A stretch of 52,888 nt of DNA from TMED109 sp015660425 (GTDB taxonomy: Bacteria; Pseudomonadota; Alphaproteobacteria; TMED109). The notes under the pieces were generated by a model that ran no database searches, was not told the origin of the DNA, and worked only from the letters and a program-made list of their open reading frames with translations. Positions 27,650-36,999 of this stretch are shown here, in pieces. Within the stretch, counting starts at the first letter, position 1. Each line of letters starts with the position of its first letter. Where the stretch lies: assembly GCA_029936295.1 (NCBI GenBank), contig JAPYTH010000009.1, forward strand, positions 1 through 52,888, given 5' to 3'. The position numbers were made by a program, and so were the translations under genes.

Positions 27650-28123
27650 ATGAAAAAAATTATTTATTTTTTAATATTATTATCTATTATTATTCTTCTT
27701 GATCAATACACAAAAATAAAAATTTTAAACTATATGTTAAGCCATTCTGTAGAAATAAATTTCTTACCTTTTTTAAATTTTACATTAGTTTTTAATTCAG
27801 GTGTTGCTTTTGGTATTTTTAAAAGTTTTGGACAGTTAGTTCCACACCTCTTTTCTTTTATTGGAGTAGTATTTGGTTTGGGATTAATTATATGGGCATT
27901 TTTAAATAAAAAACATTATTTTGCTATGACACTAATTTCTGCTGGTGCATTAGGTAATGCTATAGATAGAATAAGATTAGGAGTGGTTATAGATTTTATA
28001 GATGTGTTTTGGAGAAATTTACATTGGCCAGCCTTTAATATAGCTGATATTAGTATATGCTTAGGAGCTAGTATTTTTTTATATAGCGAACTAACTAAAA
28101 ATAAAAAAAAAAGGTTTAAATAA
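27650..28123 (+). CDS. lspA: Lipoprotein signal peptidase (signal peptidase II)
   Basis: LspA is the inner-membrane aspartyl protease that removes signal peptides from prolipoproteins. The 157-residue protein has four hydrophobic segments and the family motifs FNSGVAFGIF, GALGNAIDRIRLG, VVIDFIDVFW and HWPAFNIADI. D115 and D133 correspond to the catalytic pair. The position right after ileS is the common arrangement. A lipoprotein gene follows after 2 nt, a likely substrate of this enzyme. Confidence 0.96.
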   Translation: MKKIIYFLILLSIIILLDQYTKIKILNYMLSHSVEINFLPFLNFTLVFNSGVAFGIFKSFGQLVPHLFSFIGVVFGLGLIIWAFLNKKHYFAMTLISAGALGNAIDRIRLGVVIDFIDVFWRNLHWPAFNIADISICLGASIFLYSELTKNKKKRFK

Positions 28124-28125
28124 TT

Positions 28126-28665
28126 ATGAGAACTTTAATAAAAATATTTTTAATAAATATATTATTTATTAACTTTTTTCTTTTATTTGGTTGTGGTGGA
28201 GTTAAAGAAAAAATAGGTTTAATCAAGAAGGTTCCTGATGAATTTCAAGTTTATGAAAATAAACCATTATCAGTCCCCCCAACTTTTGAATTAAGAGCAC
28301 CTGTAAAAAGTGATATAACAATTGATCAAAATGAAGATGAAAGAATTATTTTTAATGATGAAGATAATACTGATGAAAAACTATCATTAAGTGATGAAGT
28401 TCTTTTAATTGCTGTTGGTGAAAAAGAATCTGAAAAAAATATTAGACAAATTATTAATGAAGAAAATTCAATACAAGAAGTTGATAAATCAATTTTAGAT
28501 AAAATTTTAGATTTTGAGAAAGTATTTGAAGTCAAACAGAATGAAGAAGACACAATTAATGCGAAAGAGGAAAAAGAAAGAATAGAAAAATTAAAAGAGG
28601 AAGGTAAAATAATTAAAGTAGATAATCAAGCAATCATTATTGAAAAAGAAGGAAGCTTAGATTAA
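28126..28665 (+). CDS. DUF3035-type envelope lipoprotein
   Basis: The 179-residue product has a lipoprotein signal peptide ending in LLFGC (C23), so it is predicted to be lipidated and held in the envelope. The next part, KKVPDEFQVYENKPLSVPPTFELRAP, matches the start of the alphaproteobacterial DUF3035 family found downstream of lspA. The second half is highly charged, rich in Glu/Lys/Asp and apparently helical or disordered, and diverges from the family. Function is not established. It lies 2 nt after lspA and 4 nt before pgi. Confidence 0.8.
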   Translation: MRTLIKIFLINILFINFFLLFGCGGVKEKIGLIKKVPDEFQVYENKPLSVPPTFELRAPVKSDITIDQNEDERIIFNDEDNTDEKLSLSDEVLLIAVGEKESEKNIRQIINEENSIQEVDKSILDKILDFEKVFEVKQNEEDTINAKEEKERIEKLKEEGKIIKVDNQAIIIEKEGSLD

Positions 28666-28669
28666 AAAA

Positions 28670-29929
28670 ATGTATAAAAATAAAAAATATATTTTTAATT
28701 CTTCAGGCTGGCAAGTAAATGAGGATTTACTTAAAAAAACTAATAATATTTTATCGTCTTTTAGACAAAAACGTGAAGCAAAAGAAATCCCTATCTTCTC
28801 TATAATTGATTCTGATGATGATATAGAAGAAATTATTAATGACTCAAATTTTTTTATTAGTAACCAATTAAAAGATTTTATCTTAATTGGAACAGGTGGT
28901 TCTAGTTTAGGTGCGGATTCTTTTATTCAAGCTAATAAATATAATTCCCTTAGTCAGAATATTAATTTTCATATTTTAGATAACCTAGATCCTAATTCAG
29001 TTGCTAAAATATTTAATTCCATAGAACCTTCTACATCAAAATTTCTTGCAGTATCTAAATCTGGAAAAACTACAGAAACAATTGCTTTATTATTAATAGT
29101 TATTAATTGGTTAATAACAAAAAAAATTAAAGTTGAAGAATCAATAATGGTTTTATGCCTAGAAAACAATAATGAATTCCAGGAACTAATTGAAATAGCA
29201 AAAGAGTATAATTTAAAAATAGTTAAACATGAAAAAATTGGTGGTCGTTTTTCTGCTTTAACATCAACTGGGTTATTACCTGCCACTATAATGGGTTTAG
29301 ATCCTTACTCTATAAGACAGGCAGCAAGAGAAGCTTTAAATAATGCATTTGATAACAATAATTTTATTTTGAATTCAGCTCTATTCTCTAGTAATTTAAA
29401 CCTGAAAAATAACTTAAATTGTGTCATAAGTTATGGTGATGCATTAAGTCCATTAGTTTCTTGGTACAAGCAATTGTGGAATGAGTCTCTAGGTAAAGAT
29501 GCTAAAGGGACATTTTTACTTACTGGAAAAGGTAGCTTAGATCAGCATAGTCAGTTACAAATGTGGTTAGACGGGCCAAATATAGGTAACTATACCTTTT
29601 TAAAAGTTAATAATAATGATGGTTATAAAATACCAAAATCTAATATATCTCCATGGCTTTCAGATTTTTCTCTTGGCGAAATTTTAAATATAATGGCTGA
29701 ATCTACTTATGATGCTTTAGAAGAAAACGGTAGAGCTGTTAGAAGTATAAGCATTCCAGACATTTCGGCAGAATCAATTTCTTCATTAATGGTAACATTT
29801 ATATTAGAAGTACTAGTAGTTGCAGAATTGTTAGGTGTAGATCCTTATACACAAAATGCTGTGGAGGCTATTAAAATAAATACTAATAAAAGATTAAAAA
29901 AATATGAACATAATAAAAACATTACCTGA
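28670..29929 (+). CDS. pgi: Glucose-6-phosphate isomerase, short bacterial form
   Basis: Pgi interconverts glucose-6-phosphate and fructose-6-phosphate. The sugar-isomerase motifs are present: LIGTGGSSLGADSF, AVSKSGKTTETI (phosphate-binding SIS loop), GGRFSALTSTGLLP and GKGSLDQHSQLQMWLDGP. At 419 residues it is shorter than the 550-residue E. coli enzyme, in line with compact forms seen in many other bacteria, and it ends with an intact C-terminal helix. The final 26 nt overlap the mutL start, which is unusually long for an operon overlap. Confidence 0.9.
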   Translation: MYKNKKYIFNSSGWQVNEDLLKKTNNILSSFRQKREAKEIPIFSIIDSDDDIEEIINDSNFFISNQLKDFILIGTGGSSLGADSFIQANKYNSLSQNINFHILDNLDPNSVAKIFNSIEPSTSKFLAVSKSGKTTETIALLLIVINWLITKKIKVEESIMVLCLENNNEFQELIEIAKEYNLKIVKHEKIGGRFSALTSTGLLPATIMGLDPYSIRQAAREALNNAFDNNNFILNSALFSSNLNLKNNLNCVISYGDALSPLVSWYKQLWNESLGKDAKGTFLLTGKGSLDQHSQLQMWLDGPNIGNYTFLKVNNNDGYKIPKSNISPWLSDFSLGEILNIMAESTYDALEENGRAVRSISIPDISAESISSLMVTFILEVLVVAELLGVDPYTQNAVEAIKINTNKRLKKYEHNKNIT

Positions 29930-31652
29930 AAATTTAATTAACCAGATTGCTGCTGGTGAAGTAATTGAAAGACCAAGTTCAGTGTTAAAAGAACTAGTGG
30001 AAAATTCTATAGATGCAAGTGCAACTGAAATAGATATTTATATAACAGACGGTGGAAAAACTTTAGTAGAAGTTGTTGATAATGGTAAAGGTATGACGGT
30101 TACTGATTTAAAAATGTGTTTACAAAGGCATGCAACTTCTAAAATTAGAGACGGTGATTTAGTAAATATAAATTCTTTAGGTTTTAGAGGAGAAGCTTTG
30201 CCATCTATAGGGTCAATTGCAGATATTAGTATTGATTCCCATGATAAAATTAAAAATGAATCATGGAAAATATCTATTAATAATAATATTTTGCAGAATA
30301 TTGAACCTTCAATAATAAGAGGAGGTACAAAAGTAACTATTAGAGATTTGTTTTCAAAAGTACCAGCAAGGTTGAAATTTCTAAAAACTAACGGCACGGA
30401 AATACGTTACTGTAAAGAAGTTGTAAAACATTTAGCTATGTCACATCCAAATATTTCTTTTTCATTCCATATAGACACAAAAAGAAATTTTTATTGGGAT
30501 AAAAGTGAAGGAGTTAATTTTTTATCTACTAAAAAACGGCTTTTGCAAGTTATGGGAGATGATTTTATTAATAGTTCAGTATCGGTAGAAGAAGAGAGAT
30601 CAGATATGGTATTAGCAGGTATGGTTAGTATGCCTACTTTAAATCGTAATACAGGAAGAGAGCAGTATCTTTTTGTAAATAATAGACCTGTAAAAGATAG
30701 AAGTTTAATTGGTGCTTTGAGAGGAGCTTATAAAGGATTGATGGAAAATAACCGTTTTCCTGTAGCTGTTTTATTTTTAGAAATAATGCCATCAGATGTA
30801 GATATAAATGTCCACCCTGCGAAGGCAGAAGTTAGATTTAAAGATGCAGCTAGGGTTAGATCATTAATTGTAAATGGAGTAAGAAAAGCATTAGAGAATG
30901 CCGGATTAAATACTGCATCAGAAATTTCAAATGCCTTATTAAATAAAATGTATTTAAATTCTGAATCTACAAGTGACATTAACAATAATTTTGATTTAGA
31001 TAATATACAAATTTTCCCCTCATCTAGGTTTGAACAAAACCAACAGAATGTTAGTTTTGAAAAAGAAACAACGTATCCTTTAGGGTCAGCAATAGCACAA
31101 ACGCATGGTACTTATATTATATCAGAAACAGAAAATGGAATTATATTAATTGATCAGCATGCCGCTCATGAGAGAATAGTTTTGGAAAAAATTAGATCTG
31201 GTTTTTTAAATAATGATATGCAAAAACAAATATTACTAATACCAGAGATAGTTGAATTACCTGAAGAACGTTTTGAAGCAATTATTAGAAATGTAACAAG
31301 CCTTTCAAAACTAGGTTTGATATTAGAAAAATTTGATCAAAAAGCTGTTCTTATTAGAGAGCATCCTGCAATCTTAGATAAAGTTAATTTTTCAGTATTA
31401 ATTAATGATATTGCAGATGAAATCATTCAATTTGGAAGTGAATTTATACTTTCTGAGAGACTAGATAATATTTGTGGAAATATGGCTTGTCATTCCAGTA
31501 TAAGGGCTGGAAGGTTATTATTAAATTCAGAGATGAATGCTTTATTAAGAGAAATGGAAAATACACCTAATTCTAGTCAATGTAATCATGGTAGGCCCAC
31601 TTTCATAAAATTAGGAATAAAGGATATCGAAAAACTATTTGGTAGAACTTGA
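29904..31652 (+). CDS. mutL: DNA mismatch repair protein MutL with endonuclease motif
   Basis: MutL couples mismatch recognition by MutS to strand excision. The N-terminal GHKL ATPase is intact (INQIAAGEVIERP, LVENSIDA, VVDNGKGM, LGFRGEALPSIGS). The C-terminal dimerisation domain contains DQHAAHERIVLE at 417-428, which fits the DQHA(X)2E(X)4E metal-dependent endonuclease motif, along with ACHSSIRAG and CNHGRP (C560). So this is probably the nicking form of MutL, used where there is no MutH. Length is 582 residues. It begins inside the end of pgi and its end overlaps rsmD (opposite strand) by 18 nt. Confidence 0.95.
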   Translation: MNIIKTLPENLINQIAAGEVIERPSSVLKELVENSIDASATEIDIYITDGGKTLVEVVDNGKGMTVTDLKMCLQRHATSKIRDGDLVNINSLGFRGEALPSIGSIADISIDSHDKIKNESWKISINNNILQNIEPSIIRGGTKVTIRDLFSKVPARLKFLKTNGTEIRYCKEVVKHLAMSHPNISFSFHIDTKRNFYWDKSEGVNFLSTKKRLLQVMGDDFINSSVSVEEERSDMVLAGMVSMPTLNRNTGREQYLFVNNRPVKDRSLIGALRGAYKGLMENNRFPVAVLFLEIMPSDVDINVHPAKAEVRFKDAARVRSLIVNGVRKALENAGLNTASEISNALLNKMYLNSESTSDINNNFDLDNIQIFPSSRFEQNQQNVSFEKETTYPLGSAIAQTHGTYIISETENGIILIDQHAAHERIVLEKIRSGFLNNDMQKQILLIPEIVELPEERFEAIIRNVTSLSKLGLILEKFDQKAVLIREHPAILDKVNFSVLINDIADEIIQFGSEFILSERLDNICGNMACHSSIRAGRLLLNSEMNALLREMENTPNSSQCNHGRPTFIKLGIKDIEKLFGRT

Positions 31653-32207
31653 TAGTTTTTTTAGTATAATTACTTCACTACTTCCATATTGTCTTTTTTC
31701 TATTATATTCATGTCATTTACTGAATTGAATGGTGTATTTTTGTGTTTTTCATAAATATAAAGTGTATTATCTTTCATTGCACCTGAACTAGCCCATTTA
31801 TTTATCAAAATAGAAATATCTTTAAGTTCATAAGGTGGGTCAAGAAAACATATATCATATTTTTTATTAGTAAAAAAAGGAGTAGTTGCATCACCTTGAA
31901 TTAAATCCGTATTATCTTCTTCATTTAATATTTTTATATTATTTTTTATAATGTTAATTGATTCTATTGAATTATCAACAAAAGTACAAAATTTAAAACC
32001 ACGAGATAAGGATTCTAATCCTAAAGCACCGCTCCCTGCAAATAAATCTATAACTTCCATATTTTCAATCTTGTCATCTAAATATTTAGAATGTAATAAA
32101 ATATTAAATACAGATTCTCTTAGTTTTAGTGAAGTAGGTCTGGTTTCCATGCTATGAGGTGTATTAATATTTTTTCTTTTGTGTTTTCCGGCAATTATTT
32201 TTATCAA
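31635..32207 (-). CDS. rsmD: 16S rRNA (guanine(966)-N(2))-methyltransferase RsmD
   Basis: RsmD methylates G966 of 16S rRNA during 30S assembly. The 190-residue protein has the N-terminal RPTSLKLRESVFNIL, the SAM-binding VIDLFAGSGALGLESLSRG and the catalytic DPPY in FLDPPYEL. The start appears to be TTG at 32207, which shares TTGA with the stop of the pseudouridine synthase gene upstream, so translation is probably coupled. The 3' end overlaps the convergent mutL by 18 nt. Confidence 0.93.
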   Translation of the reverse strand: MIKIIAGKHKRKNINTPHSMETRPTSLKLRESVFNILLHSKYLDDKIENMEVIDLFAGSGALGLESLSRGFKFCTFVDNSIESINIIKNNIKILNEEDNTDLIQGDATTPFFTNKKYDICFLDPPYELKDISILINKWASSGAMKDNTLYIYEKHKNTPFNSVNDMNIIEKRQYGSSEVIILKKLSSSTK

Positions 32208-32944
32208 AGTATACCTTTATTTTTAATAAATAAGTTTATCGTATTTTCTTCTACTTCCATCATTTCTCCTTTTTTTAGATTATTTAAACTAAAAGGACCA
32301 AACTTTGTTCTAATTAAATCATTAATATGTATATGAAAGTGCGCCATCACTTTTCTTATTTCTCTATTTTTTCCTTCTGTGAGTTTAATGGTTATCCAAG
32401 AATTTTTCCCATTATTTTCTAATATATTCATTATAATTGGTCCATATTTTATATTATCTATTATGATACCTTTTTCTAATTTCTTATTGTCTATGTTATT
32501 AATATTTCCATATATTTTTACTTTATAAGCACGTTCAATTTTATTAATTGGTAGTTCAAAGAATCTTTTTAATTTTCCATTATTGGTCAATAATAATAAT
32601 CCCTCTGTATTGAAATCCAATCTTCCAATATAGAGTAGTTGCTTCATATTATATGGAATTATATCATAAATAGTTTTTCTTCCTTGAGGATCATTAGAAC
32701 TAACAATAATTCCTTTAGGTTTGTGTAATAGGAATAATTGTGTTTTAGTAGTTTTCTTAATTATTTTCCCATCAACTATAATTTTATCATTTATATTTAC
32801 AAAAAAAGCAGGTGTATTAATTTTTTCACCATTAACAGAAACTTTTCCTAAAGTAATTAGTTTTTCTGCTTGTCTTCTTGAACAAACGCCAGATTCCGAA
32901 ATAGTTTTAGCTATTCTTTGTGTAGGAAGTATGTGTTTCATCAT
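32204..32944 (-). CDS. rluB: rRNA pseudouridine synthase, RluB/RsuA family
   Basis: The protein (about 246 residues) has an N-terminal S4 RNA-binding domain (RIAKTISESGVCSRRQAEKLITLGKV) and a pseudouridine synthase domain with the catalytic aspartate in GRLDFNTEGLLLLTNNG. The later motif EGKNREIRKVMAHF is typical of the RluB/RluE/RsuA group, which modifies 23S or 16S rRNA. The exact uridine cannot be read from sequence; pairing with rsmD is common in alphaproteobacteria. ATG codons at 32944 and 32941 are both possible starts. It follows the amidotransferase gene closely. Confidence 0.9.
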   Translation of the reverse strand: MMKHILPTQRIAKTISESGVCSRRQAEKLITLGKVSVNGEKINTPAFFVNINDKIIVDGKIIKKTTKTQLFLLHKPKGIIVSSNDPQGRKTIYDIIPYNMKQLLYIGRLDFNTEGLLLLTNNGKLKRFFELPINKIERAYKVKIYGNINNIDNKKLEKGIIIDNIKYGPIIMNILENNGKNSWITIKLTEGKNREIRKVMAHFHIHINDLIRTKFGPFSLNNLKKGEMMEVEENTINLFIKNKGIL

Positions 32945-32947
32945 CAA

Positions 32948-33655
32948 CTAACAGGCATCAATGAAGGCTTTTAATAATTTATTATCTGAACCTTGAATAA
33001 AAAATTCAGGATGCCATTGAACACCTATACAAAATTTTTTTGTAGGGTCTTCAATCCCCTCTATTACCCCATCAGCTGACAGTGCATTTATTATCAGACC
33101 ATTCCCAGGTTCTTTAACTGCTTGGTGGTGAGCACTATTAACCATAATTTCTTTGGTAGAAATTATATTATATAGTTTCGTGTGTTCTTTTATAATGACG
33201 CTATGCCCAGCCTCGTTTCTAGGGTTTTTTTGTTCATGCTCTATAGGGTTTTTTATTACATCAGGAATATGTTGAATCAAACTTCCCTTATAAAGAACAT
33301 TAATTAATTGTTCTCCACCACATATTCCTAAAACTGGTTTATTATTCTTAAGCATAATTTGCGCTGCTAATAATTCAAAATTTGTTCTATTTTTCTTTAA
33401 TTTAACAGTTTTATGAACATTACTTTCTCCAAATATATTTGGATCAATATCAAAATTTCCACCAGTTATAACTAAACCATCAATTTTTTGAAGTAAACTT
33501 TTTATATCTTTGATATTATGCGGTATTCCTACTCCTATGCCTCCACAGTCTTCAATAGAAGTAAAATAATTTTCTCTAATTGCATACCAAGGATACTGAG
33601 AATATCCTTTACTAGTTTCATAATCTAAAGTTAAAGCTATTAATGGTTTTTTCAT
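32948..33655 (-). CDS. Class I glutamine amidotransferase-like hydrolase (gamma-glutamyl-GABA hydrolase family)
   Basis: A single class I amidotransferase domain of 235 residues from the ATG at 33655. The nucleophile is C112 in LGICGGEQ and the catalytic His/Glu are H215/E217 in VQWHPEF. ITGGNFDIDP near 65-72 is characteristic of the PuuD-like gamma-glutamyl-gamma-aminobutyrate hydrolases, which act in putrescine breakdown. No other Puu gene is present, so the substrate is uncertain. A TTG at 33664 would add three residues. It is first in the run leading to rluB and rsmD. Confidence 0.85.
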   Translation of the reverse strand: MKKPLIALTLDYETSKGYSQYPWYAIRENYFTSIEDCGGIGVGIPHNIKDIKSLLQKIDGLVITGGNFDIDPNIFGESNVHKTVKLKKNRTNFELLAAQIMLKNNKPVLGICGGEQLINVLYKGSLIQHIPDVIKNPIEHEQKNPRNEAGHSVIIKEHTKLYNIISTKEIMVNSAHHQAVKEPGNGLIINALSADGVIEGIEDPTKKFCIGVQWHPEFFIQGSDNKLLKAFIDAC

Positions 33656-33710
33656 ATTACTCAAAAATTAGTTTTATTATATTAATAGATATATGCTATT
33701 TTGCATAATC

Positions 33711-34190
33711 ATGGAAAAAAATAATTATAAAAATTTTATGCAAATAGCAATTGATGAGGCAGAAAAATCCTCCAAACGTGGGGAGGTCCCTGTAGGAGCA
33801 GTAACGGTACATAATAATAAAGTGATTTCAAAATCAGGTAATATGATGGTTAAATATTCTAACCCATTAATGCATGCTGAAATGATAGTTCTAGAAAAAT
33901 CTTCAAAAATATTTTTAAATATGGGTTTATCTGTAAGATATGAAAAATTAGATTTATTTGTTACTTTGGAACCTTGTCCAATGTGTGCTTATGCTATTTC
34001 TCTCTATAGAATAAATAATTTATATTATGGAGCAGATGATCCAAAAGGAGGAGGTGTAAAATATGGAAGTAAAGTATTTGAGCACAGTACTTGTCATCAT
34101 AAGCCTACTATTTATAGTGGAATCTACAAAGATAAGTCTAAAACACTACTGCAAGAATTTTTTACAAAAATAAGAAATAAAAATACTTAA
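33711..34190 (+). CDS. tadA: tRNA-specific adenosine deaminase TadA
   Basis: TadA deaminates A34 to inosine in tRNA-Arg(ACG). The zinc site is complete: H55-A56-E57 in HAEMIVLE and C89/C92 in EPCPMC. RGEVPVGAV near the N-terminus also fits the family. Starting at ATG 33711 it has 159 residues; another in-frame ATG at 33693 would add six poorly matching residues, and neither has a strong ribosome-binding site. It is divergent from the amidotransferase gene, and its stop overlaps that of purD by 4 nt. Confidence 0.93.
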   Translation: MEKNNYKNFMQIAIDEAEKSSKRGEVPVGAVTVHNNKVISKSGNMMVKYSNPLMHAEMIVLEKSSKIFLNMGLSVRYEKLDLFVTLEPCPMCAYAISLYRINNLYYGADDPKGGGVKYGSKVFEHSTCHHKPTIYSGIYKDKSKTLLQEFFTKIRNKNT

Positions 34191-35452
34191 AACTGTTTTT
34201 TTCCAATATCATTCCTATAAAAGCCATCATCCCATTTAATTTGACTAATAGCCCTATAGGCTAAGATTCTTGCTTCTTCAATATTTATAGCATTTGCTGT
34301 GACTGATAATACTCTTCCTCCATTTGAAAGTATATTTCTGTCAGAGTCTAATTTTGTTCCTGCATGGAATACCTTTACACCTTTAATATTATTTGCGTCT
34401 GAAATACCTTTTATAATTGAATTGGTTTTATATATACCTGGATAACCATTTGAGGCCATGACTACTGTCAATGCAACCTCATCGTAAAATCTTAAATGAA
34501 AGTTTTCTAATGTATGATCAACAGCAGCAAGAATGGCTTCAAATAAATTAGATTTTATGCGAGTAAGAATTACTTGGCATTCAGGGTCACCAAATCTTAC
34601 ATTGTATTCAATAAGTTTGGTACCATTTTTAGTAAGCATTAATCCTGCATACAATATTCCTTGAAAAGGAGAACCTCTTTTATCCATTTCTATAAGTGTT
34701 GGTTTTATGAAATTATTTAAAATATTATCGTTTATATCATCGGTTAAGTTAGGTGTAGGTGAAAAGGCACCCATGCCTCCTGTATTTGGGCCAATATCTC
34801 CGTCTCCTACTCTTTTGTGGTCCTGTGCATTAGCGAGAGGTATTGCATTGATACCATCACATAAAGCGAAAAAACTTGCTTCCACTCCTTCGAGATACTC
34901 TTCAATTAAAACTGTTTTGCCTGCTTCACCGAAGAGACCGTCAAATGAATTTTCTATAGCAGTAATAGCCTCATCTTCATTTTGAGCTATAACAACTCCT
35001 TTTCCTGCGGCTAAGCCATCTGCCTTGATTACTACAGGCAGTTTATTTTTTTTTATATAATTAACAGCATCTTCTTTATTTGAGAAGAATTCAGATTGAG
35101 CAGTAGGTATATTAGCTAATTTACATATATCTTTTGTAAATTGTTTGGAGCCTTCCAATTTAGAAGCTTCTTTAGAAGGGCCAAAAGCTTTAATATTAAC
35201 TTTATTTAACTCATCAATTATTCCATTTACTAATGGAATTTCTGGACCAGGTATTACTAAGTCTACTTTTTCTTTTAAAGCTAAACTAATAATTTCATTA
35301 TTATTGCTAATATCAAGATTAACACATTGAGCTTCTTCAGAAATACCAGGGTTTCCTGGTGCACAAATTAATTTTGTTATAAGTGGAGAGTTTGCTAATG
35401 ACCAACACATTGCATGTTCACGGGCGCCACTTCCTAGTACTAATACTTTCAT
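34187..35452 (-). CDS. purD: Phosphoribosylamine-glycine ligase
   Basis: PurD joins glycine to phosphoribosylamine in the second step of purine synthesis. The 421-residue ATP-grasp enzyme starts KVLVLGSGAREHAMCW and has VIKADGLAAGKGVVIA (ATP-grasp), DGDIGPNTGGMGAFSP and EYNVRFGDPECQVIL, all family signatures. Length is normal. It starts at ATG and stands alone on the minus strand, divergent from xseA across a 122-nt gap. Confidence 0.96.
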   Translation of the reverse strand: MKVLVLGSGAREHAMCWSLANSPLITKLICAPGNPGISEEAQCVNLDISNNNEIISLALKEKVDLVIPGPEIPLVNGIIDELNKVNIKAFGPSKEASKLEGSKQFTKDICKLANIPTAQSEFFSNKEDAVNYIKKNKLPVVIKADGLAAGKGVVIAQNEDEAITAIENSFDGLFGEAGKTVLIEEYLEGVEASFFALCDGINAIPLANAQDHKRVGDGDIGPNTGGMGAFSPTPNLTDDINDNILNNFIKPTLIEMDKRGSPFQGILYAGLMLTKNGTKLIEYNVRFGDPECQVILTRIKSNLFEAILAAVDHTLENFHLRFYDEVALTVVMASNGYPGIYKTNSIIKGISDANNIKGVKVFHAGTKLDSDRNILSNGGRVLSVTANAINIEEARILAYRAISQIKWDDGFYRNDIGKKQF

Positions 35453-35574
35453 AAACTATTCCTATTTATATTTAAAATTATCTTAACTATTTAATATCCA
35501 TAATGTTAGAGTTAATTTAAAATATATATCATTCAATTTTATTATTATTAAGTCTTTAATTTAGAAAGTAAGCG

Positions 35575-36999
35575 ATGCAGTATAACAATACTTATGAAAG
35601 TAATATAAAAGAATATACCGTCTCAGAATTAAGTAATGCTCTAAAAAAAACTTTAGAAGTAAACTTTGATATTGTTCATCTGAGAGGAGAAATTTCTGGT
35701 TTAACTATAGCCTCTTCAGGTCATGTCTATATGTCATTAAAAGATGATAAAAATTCCTTGATAGATGGGATAATATGGAAAGGACAAGCAGGAAGAATAA
35801 GTTTTAAATTAGAAGATGGAATGGAAGTGTTGGTAGTAGGAAGAGTTTCTACATACGCTCCTAGATCAAAATATAATATTATTATTAACACTATAGAGTT
35901 AGCTGGTGAAGGTGCATTACTAAAATTAATAGAAAATAGACGTAGATTACTATCTGAAGAAGGGTTATTTGATGAAGGGCATAAAAAATTATTACCTTTT
36001 CTACCTAATACAATTGGAATTATTACGTCCGATACTGGAGCAGCGTTTAAAGATATAATAATTAGAATAAAAAAAAGATTTCCTGTAAATGTCATACTTT
36101 ATCCTGTTTTAGTACAAGGTAGTGAGGCACCACAACAAATATCAGATGCAATAGATAAAATAAATATGTTGCCAAATATGAATAATAATATGCCCCTTCC
36201 TGATTTATTAATAGTTGGCAGAGGTGGAGGGAGCTTAGAAGATTTAATGGCATTTAATGAAGAAGTTGTAGTTAGAGCTATATACAATTCAAAAATTCCT
36301 ATCATATCTGCTGTAGGTCATGAAGTAGATAACTCTTTATCTGATTATGCTGCTGATGTAAGAGCTCCAACTCCTACTGCAGCAGCAGAAATAGCTCTAC
36401 CTGATAGAAAGGTGCTTTATGATAATTTAAATATTACATATTCTAAATTATCATCATCTATAAGAAATATAATTAGTCTTTGCATAAGAGAACATGAAAA
36501 ATGTAGATTACCTATGTCACATAATATTCTAGAAAATAAAGTTCAGAATTTAGATATAATCATTGATCAATTATATTATAAAATTAAAACATTCATAGAT
36601 TCTAATAAAAATAAACTTAATTTTAATAAAATCGAGCTTTATTCACCAGCTAAATATTGTGAGAATCAATTAATGAATTTATCATCAGAAATAAGGTTAC
36701 TAAAGGCAGCATATAAAAATTTAGTAAATCAAAAACAACATTCTTATAGTGAAAAACCTAAGATATTAAATGAAAAATTTGATAGATTAATTAATAATAT
36801 GCGGATGTCTTTTATTAAAGTTTCTGGAGCTATTGAAGCATTAAGTTATAACAGAATATTAGAAAGAGGTTTTGCTCTTATTAAAAATGAAAATAATCAA
36901 TCAATTACCAGAGCCAAAGATATAGTAAAAGATACAAATGCTATAATTCATTTATATGATGGTAAAATTAAAGCAAAATTAAGCAACAATGATAACTAA
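35575..36999 (+). CDS. xseA: Exodeoxyribonuclease VII large subunit
   Basis: This is the large subunit of the single-strand-specific exonuclease VII. The N-terminal OB-fold (YTVSELSNALKKTLE, LRGEISGLTIASSGHVYMSLKD) is followed by the catalytic core with GIITSDTGAAFKDII, LIVGRGGGSLEDLMAFNEE and SAVGHEVDNSLSDYAADVRAPTPTAAAE. A long coiled-coil region lies at about 290-440, and then ILERGFALIKNE. At 474 residues it is complete. The small subunit XseB is not in the window. The last 11 nt overlap the M23 peptidase gene. Confidence 0.95.
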   Translation: MQYNNTYESNIKEYTVSELSNALKKTLEVNFDIVHLRGEISGLTIASSGHVYMSLKDDKNSLIDGIIWKGQAGRISFKLEDGMEVLVVGRVSTYAPRSKYNIIINTIELAGEGALLKLIENRRRLLSEEGLFDEGHKKLLPFLPNTIGIITSDTGAAFKDIIIRIKKRFPVNVILYPVLVQGSEAPQQISDAIDKINMLPNMNNNMPLPDLLIVGRGGGSLEDLMAFNEEVVVRAIYNSKIPIISAVGHEVDNSLSDYAADVRAPTPTAAAEIALPDRKVLYDNLNITYSKLSSSIRNIISLCIREHEKCRLPMSHNILENKVQNLDIIIDQLYYKIKTFIDSNKNKLNFNKIELYSPAKYCENQLMNLSSEIRLLKAAYKNLVNQKQHSYSEKPKILNEKFDRLINNMRMSFIKVSGAIEALSYNRILERGFALIKNENNQSITRAKDIVKDTNAIIHLYDGKIKAKLSNNDN

